A stretch of DNA of 64,000 nucleotides from Pseudooceanicola marinus (GTDB taxonomy: Bacteria; Pseudomonadota; Alphaproteobacteria; Rhodobacterales; Rhodobacteraceae), in NCBI RefSeq assembly GCF_020177265.1, contig NZ_JAIVMC010000001.1:124001-188000 (forward strand), read 5' to 3'. Both the position numbers and the translations under genes were made by a program. Shown here piece after piece: positions 7,109-15,449 of this stretch. How positions within the stretch are numbered: the stretch's first letter is position 1; each line of letters opens with the position of its first letter. The notes under the pieces were generated by a model, which worked only from the letters and a program-made list of their open reading frames with translations, had not been told where the DNA came from and searched no databases.

Positions 7109-8476
7109 TCAAGCGGCGCGGCTTTTGTCGGCATCGCGGCTGGCGACACCGTCGTTGAAGATGATGCCTTCGACGACGAGAGGCAACTGGTTGGCGCCCT
7201 TGAGCCTCCGCCATTTCCTGGCCGCGGCCTGAACCAACGTGAAGACCATGAGTTTCGCGGTCTTCTGAGACAGGGCGCCCTTGGTGCGGACCGTTCGATG
7301 CCGGACGGTGGCGAACACGCTCTCGATCGGGTTCGAGGTGCGCAGATGATCCCAGTGATCGGCCGGGAAGTCGTAGAACGTCAGCAACGCCTCCCGGTCC
7401 TTGGCCAGGCAGGTGACGGCCTTGTGGTATTTGGCGCCATACTTCTCGGTGAAGGTGTCGAGGGCGGTCTCGGCGACGGCGCGGGTCTCGGCCTGCCAGA
7501 TCTCGCGCAGATCGGCTTTCACCGCCGGGTGCATCGACTTCGGGACCTTGTTCAGGACGTTGGACACTTTGTGGGTCCAGCACCGCTGATGGCGCGTGCT
7601 GGGAAAGATCTCCTCCATCGCCTTCCAGAACCCGAGCGCGCCGTCACCGACCGCCGCGTCCGGCGGCACCGAGAGGCCGCGGCTCCGGAGGTCCACCAGC
7701 AGTTCGCGCCAGCTCTGCGCGCTCTCGCGGACCCCGACCTGGAAGCCCACCAACTCCTTCTTACCTTCGGGGGTCGCCCCGATCATCACCAGCATGCACT
7801 CGGCCTGGGGCTCCATTCGGGCCTGGAGGTAGACACCGTCGGCCCAGACGTAGACATAGCGTCGCGCGGAGAGGTCGCGACGTTGCCAGCGATCATGCTC
7901 GCCCTGCCACTCGCTGGTAAGACGCGAGATCGCGCCCGGCGACAGGTTCGGCGCATCCGGCCCGACCAGCGCGCTCAGGGCCTCCTGGAAGTCCCCGGTC
8001 GAGACGCCCCGCAAGTAGAGGACCGGGAGCAAGGCATCGAGGCTGGGCGAGCGCCGCGCCCATTTCGGCAGGATGCGTGAGCTGAACCGGATCTTGCTCT
8101 CCGGCCGCACATCGGCAGATCGGTCGCGGATCTTCTGGCGCTGCACGGGGATCGGGCCGATGCCGGTCTGGATCGACCGCTCCGGCCCGGTTCCGTGGTG
8201 AACGACGCGCTGCCGGCCGTCGGGCAGGCGCTCCTCAGCAAACTGCGCGACAAAGCTCGCAGCCTCTGCCTTCAGCGCCGCGGCAAGCATCTGGCGGGCG
8301 CCGTCTCGCGCGATCTCGGTGAGTGGATCGATAACCGATCCGGGCTGGTGAAACGGGGTGATCGTGGTATCGTCTTCCATAGGCGTATCGCTCCTTCGGG
8401 AGGTTCTGGCAGGCTTTGACACCCGCCACGATACGCCGCCTTCTCAGGCCGTATCACCCAAATTCAGCCATAGCTC
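7076..8476 (-). mobile_element. Complete IS256-family insertion sequence (1401 bp)
   Basis: The element is bounded by imperfect inverted repeats: 7076-7118 against the complement of 8434-8476, 33 of 43 bases identical, both starting GAGCTATG and sharing TGGGTGA further in. It is flanked by perfect 9-bp direct repeats. It contains one transposase gene on the minus strand. All ends, gene and duplications are present, so it may still be mobile. Confidence 0.92.
7109..8380 (-). CDS. IS256-family transposase (mutator type)
   Basis: A 423-residue transposase starting at ATG 8380 behind AAGGAG; a start at 8422 would add 14 residues. DDE catalytic residues can be placed in YVYVWADGVYLQARM, AAVGDGALGFWKAM and HLRTSNPIESVFATVRHRT, the last being the family signature. 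The region RCWTHKVSNVLNKVPKS between the second Asp and the Glu is also typical of the family. The enzyme cuts and rejoins DNA at the element's inverted repeats. The stop codon lies inside the left inverted repeat. The gene is intact. A long antisense open frame on the plus strand is a composition effect. Confidence 0.95.
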   Translation of the reverse strand: MEDDTTITPFHQPGSVIDPLTEIARDGARQMLAAALKAEAASFVAQFAEERLPDGRQRVVHHGTGPERSIQTGIGPIPVQRQKIRDRSADVRPESKIRFSSRILPKWARRSPSLDALLPVLYLRGVSTGDFQEALSALVGPDAPNLSPGAISRLTSEWQGEHDRWQRRDLSARRYVYVWADGVYLQARMEPQAECMLVMIGATPEGKKELVGFQVGVRESAQSWRELLVDLRSRGLSVPPDAAVGDGALGFWKAMEEIFPSTRHQRCWTHKVSNVLNKVPKSMHPAVKADLREIWQAETRAVAETALDTFTEKYGAKYHKAVTCLAKDREALLTFYDFPADHWDHLRTSNPIESVFATVRHRTVRTKGALSQKTAKLMVFTLVQAAARKWRRLKGANQLPLVVEGIIFNDGVASRDADKSRAA

Positions 8477-8662
8477 TGTCGCCTGTCCCTGGAGGGCCGC
8501 GAGGAGGCAGAGATTACGGCGCAGGTTGCTGCGGAGGTCGCGCTGCGGATTGAGGGCATGCGGGTGCAAGGCGTGAGGCATCTCGACGACGTATTGCGCC
8601 TGGCGGATATGTCTGGCGCGTTATTCGCGCAACAGATCACCTTCTCTGGGGCAAATTCGTAG
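8477..8662 (+). pseudogene. 3' end of the interrupted saccharopine-dehydrogenase-like gene
   Basis: Starting with the second copy of TGTCGCCTG (8477-8485), the frame of the 5' part continues for 61 codons and stops at TAG 8660-8662. The encoded end is helical and includes EAEITAQVAAEVALRIEGMR. It has no start codon of its own and is too short for a separate gene; it is recognised only by joining it across the element to 7075. Confidence 0.85.
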
Positions 8663-9021
8663 GGGAGCCTTCCCGTCGAACTGACGTTTGAAGGGATGCA
8701 TGAATCCGGATGCTTTGAGCAGGGACCGGACAGGCTCTTGGCCAGGCACGAAGGTCCGGTTCGGGCCGACACTAGGCGCGGTCAGCGCATGGCATGAGTA
8801 GCGGCTATTGGCTGACAAGGTCTTGCAGCGGGACCAATCGCATGTAGCGAAGGCCCGTGTGCGTTTTGGTGGGGGTGCATCGCCACCGACCCGGCTTTTA
8901 GTGCGGGTCGACCCGCAGTTCCCCGGCACTAGGATATTGGATGTCGACGACCTTGCATCGGCAGGGTCGCCTGTCCAGATATCCGAAGCTTGGGCCGCAT
9001 GTGCCCGGAGGAGCGAACGAG
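8663..9021. other. Gene-free stretch before the exchanger gene
   Basis: No gene is seen. A 16-base perfect palindrome, TGCGGGTCGACCCGCA, lies at 8902-8917, about 105 bases before the exchanger start, and could be an operator. The first half resembles the mosaic intergenic sequence found elsewhere in the accessory region. Confidence 0.5.
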
Positions 9022-9996
9022 ATGACAGACGCCTGGATACCGTTGCTGGGGGGCTTGGTACTGTTGGTTGCGGGCGGAGAGTTGTTGGTAAGAGGGGCGG
9101 TGCAGGCGGCCGAGCGTCTCGGCATTTCGCCCTTGGTGGTCGGTCTGACCCTCGTAGGGTTCGGCACGTCGATGCCGGAACTGGTGACATCGGTCCAGGC
9201 CGGGCTGAACGGGTCTCCGGGCATTGCCTATGGCAACGTGGTAGGCTCAAATATTGCCAACATCCTGTTGATCGCCGGTGTCTCAGCACTGATCTGCCCG
9301 ATCATCGTGGCGCGGTCGGCCCTACGCCGTGATGCCGCCGTGATGCTGACAGTGGCCGGGGGCTTCATGGCGTTGGCCTGGGCGGTGCCCCTGGGGCGTA
9401 TGGCCGGGCTGGCGCTGGTGACCTTGCTGATCGGCTACATCACCTTCGTCATCCGGCAGGAGCGCGGCTCGGCCGGCGGTGGAGCGCTGAATGACAAGAC
9501 CTTGGCATTGGCACAGGCTGATCCTGGACTTGCACGGCCCCATGCCCCCAAGCGGCTGGTGCTGCCGCTGCTCATAGCCCTTGCGGGGCTGGCGCTCGTC
9601 GTGCTGGGCGGGTCTTTCCTGGTCAACGGGGCGGTGGCGCTGGCGCGGGGCTTCGGAGTGTCCGAAACGGTGATCGGTCTGACCATCGTGGCTGTTGGCA
9701 CTTCCATGCCCGAGCTTGTAACTTCGGTCATCGCCGCCCTGAAACGGCAGGGAGATGTGGCCTTCGGCAACGTCGTTGGATCAAACATCTATAACCTGCT
9801 GGGCATTGGCGGCGCCACGGCGCTCATTGCACCGTCCCGTGTTCCGGGCGAGATCGTTTCCTTTGATGCGCCGCTGATGGTCGCCGTGTCGCTGCTGCTG
9901 GTGCTCTTTGCGGCAACCGGCCTACGGATTGGACGACGGGAGGGCGTCGTGTTGCTGGGTGGCTATGTCGCTTACCTCTGGCTGCTCTGGCCGTGA
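9022..9996 (+). CDS. Calcium/sodium antiporter, CaCA family (YrbG-like)
   Basis: A 324-residue inner-membrane protein with about ten hydrophobic segments. It contains the two inverted alpha repeats of the CaCA superfamily: GTSMPELVTSVQAGLNG...VVGSNIANIL near residue 48 and GTSMPELVTSVIAALKRQG...VVGSNIYNLL near residue 230. The acidic Glu in each GTSMPEL motif is the ion ligand in known exchangers. Family members swap Ca2+ (or other cations) for Na+ or H+. ATG 9022 is preceded by GGAGGAGCGAACGAG; an upstream in-frame ATG at 8941 would add 27 hydrophilic residues unlike the family. It stands alone between a damaged gene and a convergent FAD enzyme gene. Confidence 0.9.
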   Translation: MTDAWIPLLGGLVLLVAGGELLVRGAVQAAERLGISPLVVGLTLVGFGTSMPELVTSVQAGLNGSPGIAYGNVVGSNIANILLIAGVSALICPIIVARSALRRDAAVMLTVAGGFMALAWAVPLGRMAGLALVTLLIGYITFVIRQERGSAGGGALNDKTLALAQADPGLARPHAPKRLVLPLLIALAGLALVVLGGSFLVNGAVALARGFGVSETVIGLTIVAVGTSMPELVTSVIAALKRQGDVAFGNVVGSNIYNLLGIGGATALIAPSRVPGEIVSFDAPLMVAVSLLLVLFAATGLRIGRREGVVLLGGYVAYLWLLWP

Positions 9997-10321
9997 AGAT
10001 GAGCTGAGGCGCGACCGGCAGTCTAGGGCTGCGAGTGGGCTTAAGCTTTGCGGTGCAGGAACATACGCCCTCGCGCATCTCACTCCGCCTCTACCCCCCG
10101 GGGGGTACCCTGAAAATCTGGGCAAAATGATCCTGACCGGTGAGGGGACCGACGTTTTCGTGCTCGGCTAATTGGAGAAAAAAGCCCATGCCCTAATGAG
10201 ATGAACTGCCTTCCCTACATGCCGCAGCTACTGGGGCGGGCATAATTTACGCCAGATCCTGTCCAAGAGACGGGGAGTAGTTCAGACCAAAGGCTAACAG
10301 GGTGTCTGATGGATACAGCTG
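9997..10321. other. Gene-free stretch between convergent genes
   Basis: This separates the converging exchanger and FAD oxidoreductase genes. It contains a perfect 16-base palindrome, TACCCCCCGGGGGGTA, at 10092-10107. There is no T-run, so it is not a standard terminator. No gene is seen. Confidence 0.5.
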
Positions 10322-11590
10322 CTAGATCAATGCTCCTAGTTGCCGCAGCTTCTCTTGCACTGCCTCCGTCGTTACCGAGTTTCCACCCTTCGCGCTGAGG
10401 GCTCCTGCGACACCTGCGGCCTCACCTGTGGCGAAGGCCGTCCCCATGACCCTGATCGATCCATAGGCGTAGTCATCCGCCCCGATGACCCGGCCCGCGT
10501 ACCACAGGTTGTCCAGGTCGCGAGCGTGGATCGCGTCGTAGGGGACGTGGAAGTAGCCCTCGCCGCCGACATGTTCGTAGATCGGCTTGCCCGCTTCGGA
10601 ATGCAGTTCGATCGGCCAGGCACCCCGGGCGATGCCGTCTTCGCGCAGGCGCCCCTGCAACACGTCGTCATGGGTGATGTCGTAACGCGCGGCCGGGTGG
10701 CGGGTTTCGCGCACACCGATCTGCGGGCCGGTCTGCGCCAGCCAGGCATTCTCGAACCCCGGCACGCGGGCGCGCAGGACCTCGACCAGGCCCAGGGACA
10801 TCTCGCGCCCTGTCTGCTCGGCGCGGGTGAAACTGCCCGAGCTGAGGTCGGGCATGTCGCGGTCGACGACCAGCCACCAGAAATCGGTGGTGCCGGGAAC
10901 GCGGGTGAAGATGCCCGCGTCGGTCCGGTGGATCTTGTGAGGCGAGCCCTCGTTGAATTCGGCAATCGCGGCCTGCATCAGCGCGCGGTCGATCTTCGTG
11001 TCGGGGGCCAGGCCGCCGACGCGGATCGGCATGGTATAGGCCTGGATACGCGCCCGGCTATCGCCGGTGCGCATGGGCACACCGGCCACAAGCGCCAGGT
11101 TCGCATCGCCGCTGGCGTCGACAAAGCTTTCGGCGATCAGGCGGAACCGCCCGTCCATGCCGGCCACGGTCACGCTTTCCAGTGCCCGTGCGGTGCGGCT
11201 GGCCGCAGCGACACGCGAGTGCAGGAAGACATCGACCCCATGCGCCGCCAGCACCCGGTCCAGTGCCACCTTCAGGCGCTCCGGGTCCAGCAACACGATC
11301 CAGTTGTTCGTGGTGGGGGAGCGGTAGGGATCGCAGGCGACGCCCATGGCGCGCATTTCCTCCAGCACCTGCTCTCCCGCGCCGGCGACGGCGCGCAGCG
11401 GGTCCTTGCCCTGGTGGAAGAAGCCGCAGTAGGCCAGCACCTGGGCGTTGGTCGCAGCCCCTCCAAGGAAGCCGTATTTCTCCACCAGCGCCACCCGGGC
11501 ACCGGACTTCGCCGCGCCGAGGGCCGCGCCAATGCCGCCCGCGCCGCCACCGGCAATGACAACGTCGTAATCGGTTTCGTGACGGGGCAT
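10322..11590 (-). CDS. FAD-dependent oxidoreductase (FAD_oxidored family)
   Basis: A 422-residue flavoprotein. The N-terminus has the dinucleotide-binding fingerprint DVVIAGGGAGGIGAALGAAK and a GFLGGAATNAQV motif seen in the FAD-dependent oxidoreductase family PF12831; VDASGDANLALVAG is the family's second FAD-contact motif and the GTAFATGEAAGVAGAL segment closes the FAD site. It is probably cytoplasmic. ATG 11590 is chosen because GGAG stands six bases before it and it overlaps the permease stop as TGATG; ATG 11602 is a weaker alternative. It is the last gene of an SBP-ATPase-permease operon, suggesting that it oxidises or reduces the compound taken up. Substrate unknown. Confidence 0.85.
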   Translation of the reverse strand: MPRHETDYDVVIAGGGAGGIGAALGAAKSGARVALVEKYGFLGGAATNAQVLAYCGFFHQGKDPLRAVAGAGEQVLEEMRAMGVACDPYRSPTTNNWIVLLDPERLKVALDRVLAAHGVDVFLHSRVAAASRTARALESVTVAGMDGRFRLIAESFVDASGDANLALVAGVPMRTGDSRARIQAYTMPIRVGGLAPDTKIDRALMQAAIAEFNEGSPHKIHRTDAGIFTRVPGTTDFWWLVVDRDMPDLSSGSFTRAEQTGREMSLGLVEVLRARVPGFENAWLAQTGPQIGVRETRHPAARYDITHDDVLQGRLREDGIARGAWPIELHSEAGKPIYEHVGGEGYFHVPYDAIHARDLDNLWYAGRVIGADDYAYGSIRVMGTAFATGEAAGVAGALSAKGGNSVTTEAVQEKLRQLGALI

Positions 11591-12438
11591 CAGTTTCTCC
11601 ATCCGAGGAAGTGGTTTTCGAGGCGCGAGATCAGCCAGTTCACCGTCAGACCAAGCAGCGACAGGATCGCCACCCCCGCGATCAGCTGGTCCGTGGCCAT
11701 CAGGTTGCCGGCCAGCAAGACGTAGGCGCCGATCCCGTATTCGGCACCGATCATCTCCGCCGCGACCAGCAGGATGATCGAGATCGAGGCCGCAATGCGG
11801 GTGCCCGACAGGATCCCGGGCAGGGCGGCCGGCAGGACGATCTTCCAGATGATCTGCGCCCGCGACAAGCTGAAGCTCTGGCCCATGCGGATCAGCGTGC
11901 GGTCGACGTTGTCGATGGCGCTGTAGGTAGCGATGACCATCGGGAAGAAGCAGCCGAAGAGGATCGTGGCGACCTTCGAACCCTCACCGATGCCGAACCA
12001 GATGATGAAGAGCGGCAGCAGCGCGATCTTGGGGATCGGGAAGATGGCCGAGACCAGCGGCGTGATCGCCGCGCGCGCCACCGAGGAGAGGCCCGCCGCC
12101 GTGCCGAAGATCAGGCCCAGGCTGACACCGCAGGCAAAGCCGATCACCAACCGTTGCAGCGAGGCCGAGAGGTGCCGCCAGAGGTTGCCGGAATTGGCCA
12201 GGTCCATGAAGGCGCCGAAGGCCTCCGAGGGCGCGGGCAGCACCAGCGAGGAGATCACCCCCGCGCGCGAGCCCAATTCCCACAGGGCGATCAGCACGAC
12301 GAAGACGGCCAGTCCCACCAGCTTGCGCGGTTTCGGGGCAAAGCCGCCGCCGCGGAAGCTGACGGGTTTGCCGGATGCCGCGTCCAGGGCGGCAGGGGCC
12401 GGGGTTTGCTGGCCCGGTTGGGTGGAAATGTCACTCAT
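11590..12438 (-). CDS. ABC transporter permease, TauC/SsuC/NrtB type
   Basis: A 282-residue inner-membrane permease with about six membrane segments after a hydrophilic, Pro/Ala-rich N-terminus. The cytoplasmic EAA-type loop that contacts the ATPase is seen as SLSRAQIIWKIVLPAALPGI. This fold serves uptake of nitrate, sulfonates, taurine or thiamine precursors. Its start follows an AAAGGA ribosome site. It overlaps the FAD oxidoreductase by one base and lies 149 bases after the ATPase gene in the operon direction; no gene or clear terminator is visible in that gap. Confidence 0.9.
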   Translation of the reverse strand: MSDISTQPGQQTPAPAALDAASGKPVSFRGGGFAPKPRKLVGLAVFVVLIALWELGSRAGVISSLVLPAPSEAFGAFMDLANSGNLWRHLSASLQRLVIGFACGVSLGLIFGTAAGLSSVARAAITPLVSAIFPIPKIALLPLFIIWFGIGEGSKVATILFGCFFPMVIATYSAIDNVDRTLIRMGQSFSLSRAQIIWKIVLPAALPGILSGTRIAASISIILLVAAEMIGAEYGIGAYVLLAGNLMATDQLIAGVAILSLLGLTVNWLISRLENHFLGWRN

Positions 12439-12587
12439 GAAGGTGTCCTTTCACGAAAGGGAGCGTAGCGGACATCCTCGGCCCCGGATCGGTAGGGGCG
12501 GGTCTGTCCGGCTGCGGCCCGGGGCGGTGGCGATGCGCCGCTCCCCCGATGGCCAGATGTCTGTGTCGGTCGGTCGCGCCCGGGCGA

Positions 12588-13355
12588 TCAGCCCGCGGCC
12601 AGTTCCATGTCGGCGGTCTGCGCCTCGTCGCGCATCATCTCCCACAGCTGCTGTTGCAGCGCGGCGAGCTTGGGGTTGGACACGTCGCGCTCTGACAGCG
12701 GAATGTCGATGTCGACGATCTCGCGGATCAGGCCGGGACGACGCGACAGTACGACCACCTTGTGGCCCAGGCGCACCGCCTCGTTCAGGTTGTGGGTGAT
12801 GTAGCAGGAGGTGAAGGGCTCCCGCTGCCACAGGCCGACGAGGTCATCCATCAGAAGTTCGCGGGTCTGGCTGTCCAGGGCCGACAGCGGCTCGTCCATC
12901 AGCAGCACGGCGGGGTTCACCGCCAGGGCGCGGGCAATCGCTACGCGCTGCTTCATGCCCCCCGACAGCTGCTTCGGCACCGCCTGGCGAAAATCGCTCA
13001 GGCGGGTGCGCTCCAGCACGTCGGCGATGCGGCGTTCCTTTTCCTCGGCTGACAGGCCATGCGGCTCCAGGACCAGCGAGATGTTGCCCTCGACCGTGCG
13101 CCAAGGCAGCAAGGCGAAGTCCTGGAACACGTAGGTCAGCGGGTTGAGCGAGCCGCTTGGCGCCTCGCCCAGTTGCAGGATCTGGCCCTTGCTGGGTTTC
13201 TCCAGCCCGCCCAGCAGACGCAGGAGGGTGGACTTGCCACAGCCGGACGGGCCGATGACACAGACGATCTCGCCATGCGGAATGGTCAGGTTGAGATCCC
13301 GCAGCACCTCGAGATCGTTGTAGAAATGCGAAAGGTTCTCGACGCGAAGGTCCAT
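12588..13355 (-). CDS. ABC transporter ATPase, TauB/SsuB/NrtD type
   Basis: A 255-residue ATP-binding subunit with Walker A GPSGCGKST, the Q-loop in YVFQDFALLPWR, the ABC signature LSGGMKQRVAIARAL, Walker B VLLMDEPLSALD and the H-loop SCYITHNLNEAV. The closest subfamily by pattern is the nitrate/sulfonate/taurine group, matching the partner permease and binding protein. It powers uptake from the cytoplasmic side. It begins 21 bases after the binding-protein stop. Confidence 0.93.
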   Translation of the reverse strand: MDLRVENLSHFYNDLEVLRDLNLTIPHGEIVCVIGPSGCGKSTLLRLLGGLEKPSKGQILQLGEAPSGSLNPLTYVFQDFALLPWRTVEGNISLVLEPHGLSAEEKERRIADVLERTRLSDFRQAVPKQLSGGMKQRVAIARALAVNPAVLLMDEPLSALDSQTRELLMDDLVGLWQREPFTSCYITHNLNEAVRLGHKVVVLSRRPGLIREIVDIDIPLSERDVSNPKLAALQQQLWEMMRDEAQTADMELAAG

Positions 13356-13376
13356 GTCATCAGCCTCGTTCAGGGA

Positions 13377-14402
13377 TCAGTAGGTTTCGACGAAGCTGTC
13401 GTCGACCAGCTGGTCCACGGCCAGGTCGCTGTCGACCAGGTTCTGGTCCTTGAACCACTGCATTTGCGCGGCGACGTCGGTCATGTTCAGGGCCAGACCT
13501 TCGTTCAGGTTCATCGCGCCCTGCTGGATCGACGCCATCGCCTCTTCATAGGGTTTGTCCGGCGCCACGTATTTGGCGATCATCCGGGTCATCTCGTCCA
13601 GCTCTGCCGGATCGGGGTTCTCGGCCAGCATGACGCGGTTGAAATCGGCGATGCCTTTGGCGTAGGCGCGGATGAACCGCTCAACCATGTCGCGGTTGTT
13701 CTCGATGTTGTCCACCGAGGTGAAGAGCGTCGAGATCTGGTATTCGGCATAGTCGTAGAGCCAGCCCAGTTCCTTGGCGGCGCCCGCCTCGACCAGCGGC
13801 TTGGCGATATGCGGCACCATGATCATGGCGTCGACCTGGCCCGATTTCAGGGCCGCGACCATCGCGCCGACCTTTTGCAGGGGCACCAGGCGCACGTCGG
13901 AGATGTCGAAGCCCTCGGCGTCGGCGATCCGGCTGGTCATGTAGTGGAAGGTGGACCCGACCTGGGTCATCGCCATGGAATGGCCCTTGATCTCGGGCAC
14001 CGTGTCCAGCCCGTCCTCATAGGCCTGGTTGGAGGCCATGACCATCATGCCGTCCACGCCCTTCTTCTCATGCAGGACGCCGCCGACGATGCGCACCGCG
14101 TCCTTCTCGGCCAAGTTCATCATGCCGCCGGTCACACCGGCCAGGCCAAAGTCCACGTCGCCGCTGGCGGTGGCCACGGCAATAGGCTGCGCCGCCTGGA
14201 AGAACTCGAAGGAGACGTTAAGGTTTTCCTCGTCGAAATAGCCCTTTTCAAAGGCCACGAAACCGGCCCCGTGGCTGGTGAAGCGCAGCGCGCCCAGCAC
14301 GACGTCGTCTTTTTCCTGCGCGGTGGCAGCGGTCGCGGACAGCAGCGACAGGCCTGCAACGCCGGCCAGCCAGGCCCGGCGGGTCATGTTAGCGAAAGTC
14401 AT
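13377..14402 (-). CDS. ABC transporter substrate-binding protein, NMT1/TauA type
   Basis: A 341-residue periplasmic protein. ATG 14402 has a strong GGGAGGAG ribosome site. The N-terminus MTFANMTRRAWLAGVAG.. followed by a hydrophobic core and SATAATAQ is a signal peptide with an Arg-Arg pair, possibly Tat-type. The mature part starts with DDVVLGALRFTSHGAGFVAF and fits the NMT1/THI5-like binding fold used for thiamine pyrimidine, taurine, nitrate and aromatic sulfonate uptake. First gene of the transporter operon. A palindrome with T-N11-A spacing lies 109-125 bases upstream and is a candidate binding site for the nearby LysR regulator. Ligand unknown. Confidence 0.88.
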   Translation of the reverse strand: MTFANMTRRAWLAGVAGLSLLSATAATAQEKDDVVLGALRFTSHGAGFVAFEKGYFDEENLNVSFEFFQAAQPIAVATASGDVDFGLAGVTGGMMNLAEKDAVRIVGGVLHEKKGVDGMMVMASNQAYEDGLDTVPEIKGHSMAMTQVGSTFHYMTSRIADAEGFDISDVRLVPLQKVGAMVAALKSGQVDAMIMVPHIAKPLVEAGAAKELGWLYDYAEYQISTLFTSVDNIENNRDMVERFIRAYAKGIADFNRVMLAENPDPAELDEMTRMIAKYVAPDKPYEEAMASIQQGAMNLNEGLALNMTDVAAQMQWFKDQNLVDSDLAVDQLVDDSFVETY

Positions 14403-14510
14403 GGAACTCCTCCCAGAGTCTTGTCGGTGCCAGGTCTCTCCAGAACCCGGCAGGGAGCCCAACTTTGGACTATGCCGTGGGGAACGAAAAGCAACTACTT
14501 GCTTGAAGGT

Positions 14511-14527
14511 CATAGCCTGGAGCTATG
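14511..14527. promoter_or_regulatory. Candidate LysR operator before the ABC operon
   Basis: CATAGCCTGGAGCTATG has perfect 6-base arms around a 5-base centre and the T-N11-A spacing typical of LysR sites. It closely matches the palindrome at 16370-16388 and sits between the shikimate-dehydrogenase-like stop and the binding-protein start. Confidence 0.6.
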
Positions 14528-14546
14528 GGCGGGCCTCAAAACGGTG

Positions 14547-15335
14547 TCACTCAATCCATCCGAAGAGGCGCAGGACAAGCGGGATCTGTGCCAGAGCCAT
14601 GGCGCTGCCGGGCTGGATGCGCGCGCCCAGGACCTCCGCTTGACGCAGGAAGGGGGTGACCGGCGGCTTGGTGACGACGTCTCCTGCCGTGGCCCCGGGG
14701 CGTAGGCCGGTCAATGGGTGCACGACCGACGTGCCGTCCAGTCCAATGGCGGTGGCATTGATGACCAGGTCATGGGCCTCGACGCTTTCGGGCACCGTCA
14801 CAGGCTGTACCGAGGGGCCAAGCGCGTCGGCCAGCGTCCTCGCCCTGGCTGCGTCCGGATCCACCAGCTCCAGCCGGGCAACGCCGGCGGCTACCAGCGC
14901 CGCCGCAATCGAGGCACCGGCCCCGCCGCAGCCAAAGAGCAGGGCGTGTCGCCCAGACGGGTCGGCCCCGGCCTCTCTCAAGGCCGCAACGAACCCGGCC
15001 CCGTCGGTGTTGTCCCCGGTCAGCCTGCCATCGGTGTTGCGGATCACCACGTTCGCCGCGCCAACTAGGCGGGCCGCCGGGGTCAGATCGTCCACCAGCG
15101 CCGTCAAGGCGACCTTATGCGGGGCGGTCACCACCGCACCGTCGCAATTGGCGGTGCTGCGCAGCGCAGCGACAAAGCCTGCAAGGGCGCCGGGCGGCAC
15201 GTCGACGGGTGCCATGAGTGCGTCGATACCGCTGTCATGGGCCCAAGTGTTGACCCCCGCGGGCATGGCCGTGTGGGCGATCGGATGCCCGATCATGTAG
15301 GCCAGGCGGGCGGCTGCGGTCGGAGAATTGGACAT
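14547..15335 (-). CDS. Shikimate/quinate dehydrogenase-like protein
   Basis: A 262-residue AroE-type enzyme. Conserved features are the catalytic Lys in VVTAPHKVALTALVDD, the catalytic Asp in GDNTDGAGFVAAL, the NADP-binding FGCGGAGASIAAAL and a VINATAIGLDG segment. However, the substrate-side motif that is usually S-x-S-P is HPIAHTAMPAGVNTW here, so the two serines that hold shikimate are replaced. Family enzymes reduce 3-dehydroshikimate with NADPH; this one may act on a different compound. It is divergent from the LysR gene and upstream of the transporter operon, so it is probably an accessory copy rather than the housekeeping AroE. Confidence 0.8.
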   Translation of the reverse strand: MSNSPTAAARLAYMIGHPIAHTAMPAGVNTWAHDSGIDALMAPVDVPPGALAGFVAALRSTANCDGAVVTAPHKVALTALVDDLTPAARLVGAANVVIRNTDGRLTGDNTDGAGFVAALREAGADPSGRHALLFGCGGAGASIAAALVAAGVARLELVDPDAARARTLADALGPSVQPVTVPESVEAHDLVINATAIGLDGTSVVHPLTGLRPGATAGDVVTKPPVTPFLRQAEVLGARIQPGSAMALAQIPLVLRLFGWIE

Positions 15336-15449
15336 GTCGGGGCACCTCGGAATTTACTTCGCCGCGCAGAACGTCCTAATGTGACATCTCTGTCAAGACA
15401 GGGACTTTCCGCCACCACCTCGCAGAAGCGACAGCAGACGGGTCAAAAA

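Noticed and set aside
13059-14705. Long plus-strand open frame opposite the NMT1-type binding-protein and ATPase genes
   Set aside because: It is a GC-driven shadow: no domain, no ribosome site, and it covers well-recognised genes on the other strand. The same holds for long antisense frames at 7298-8080, 18000-19772, 24801-26555, 27352-29028, 42926-44785 and 48275-50398.
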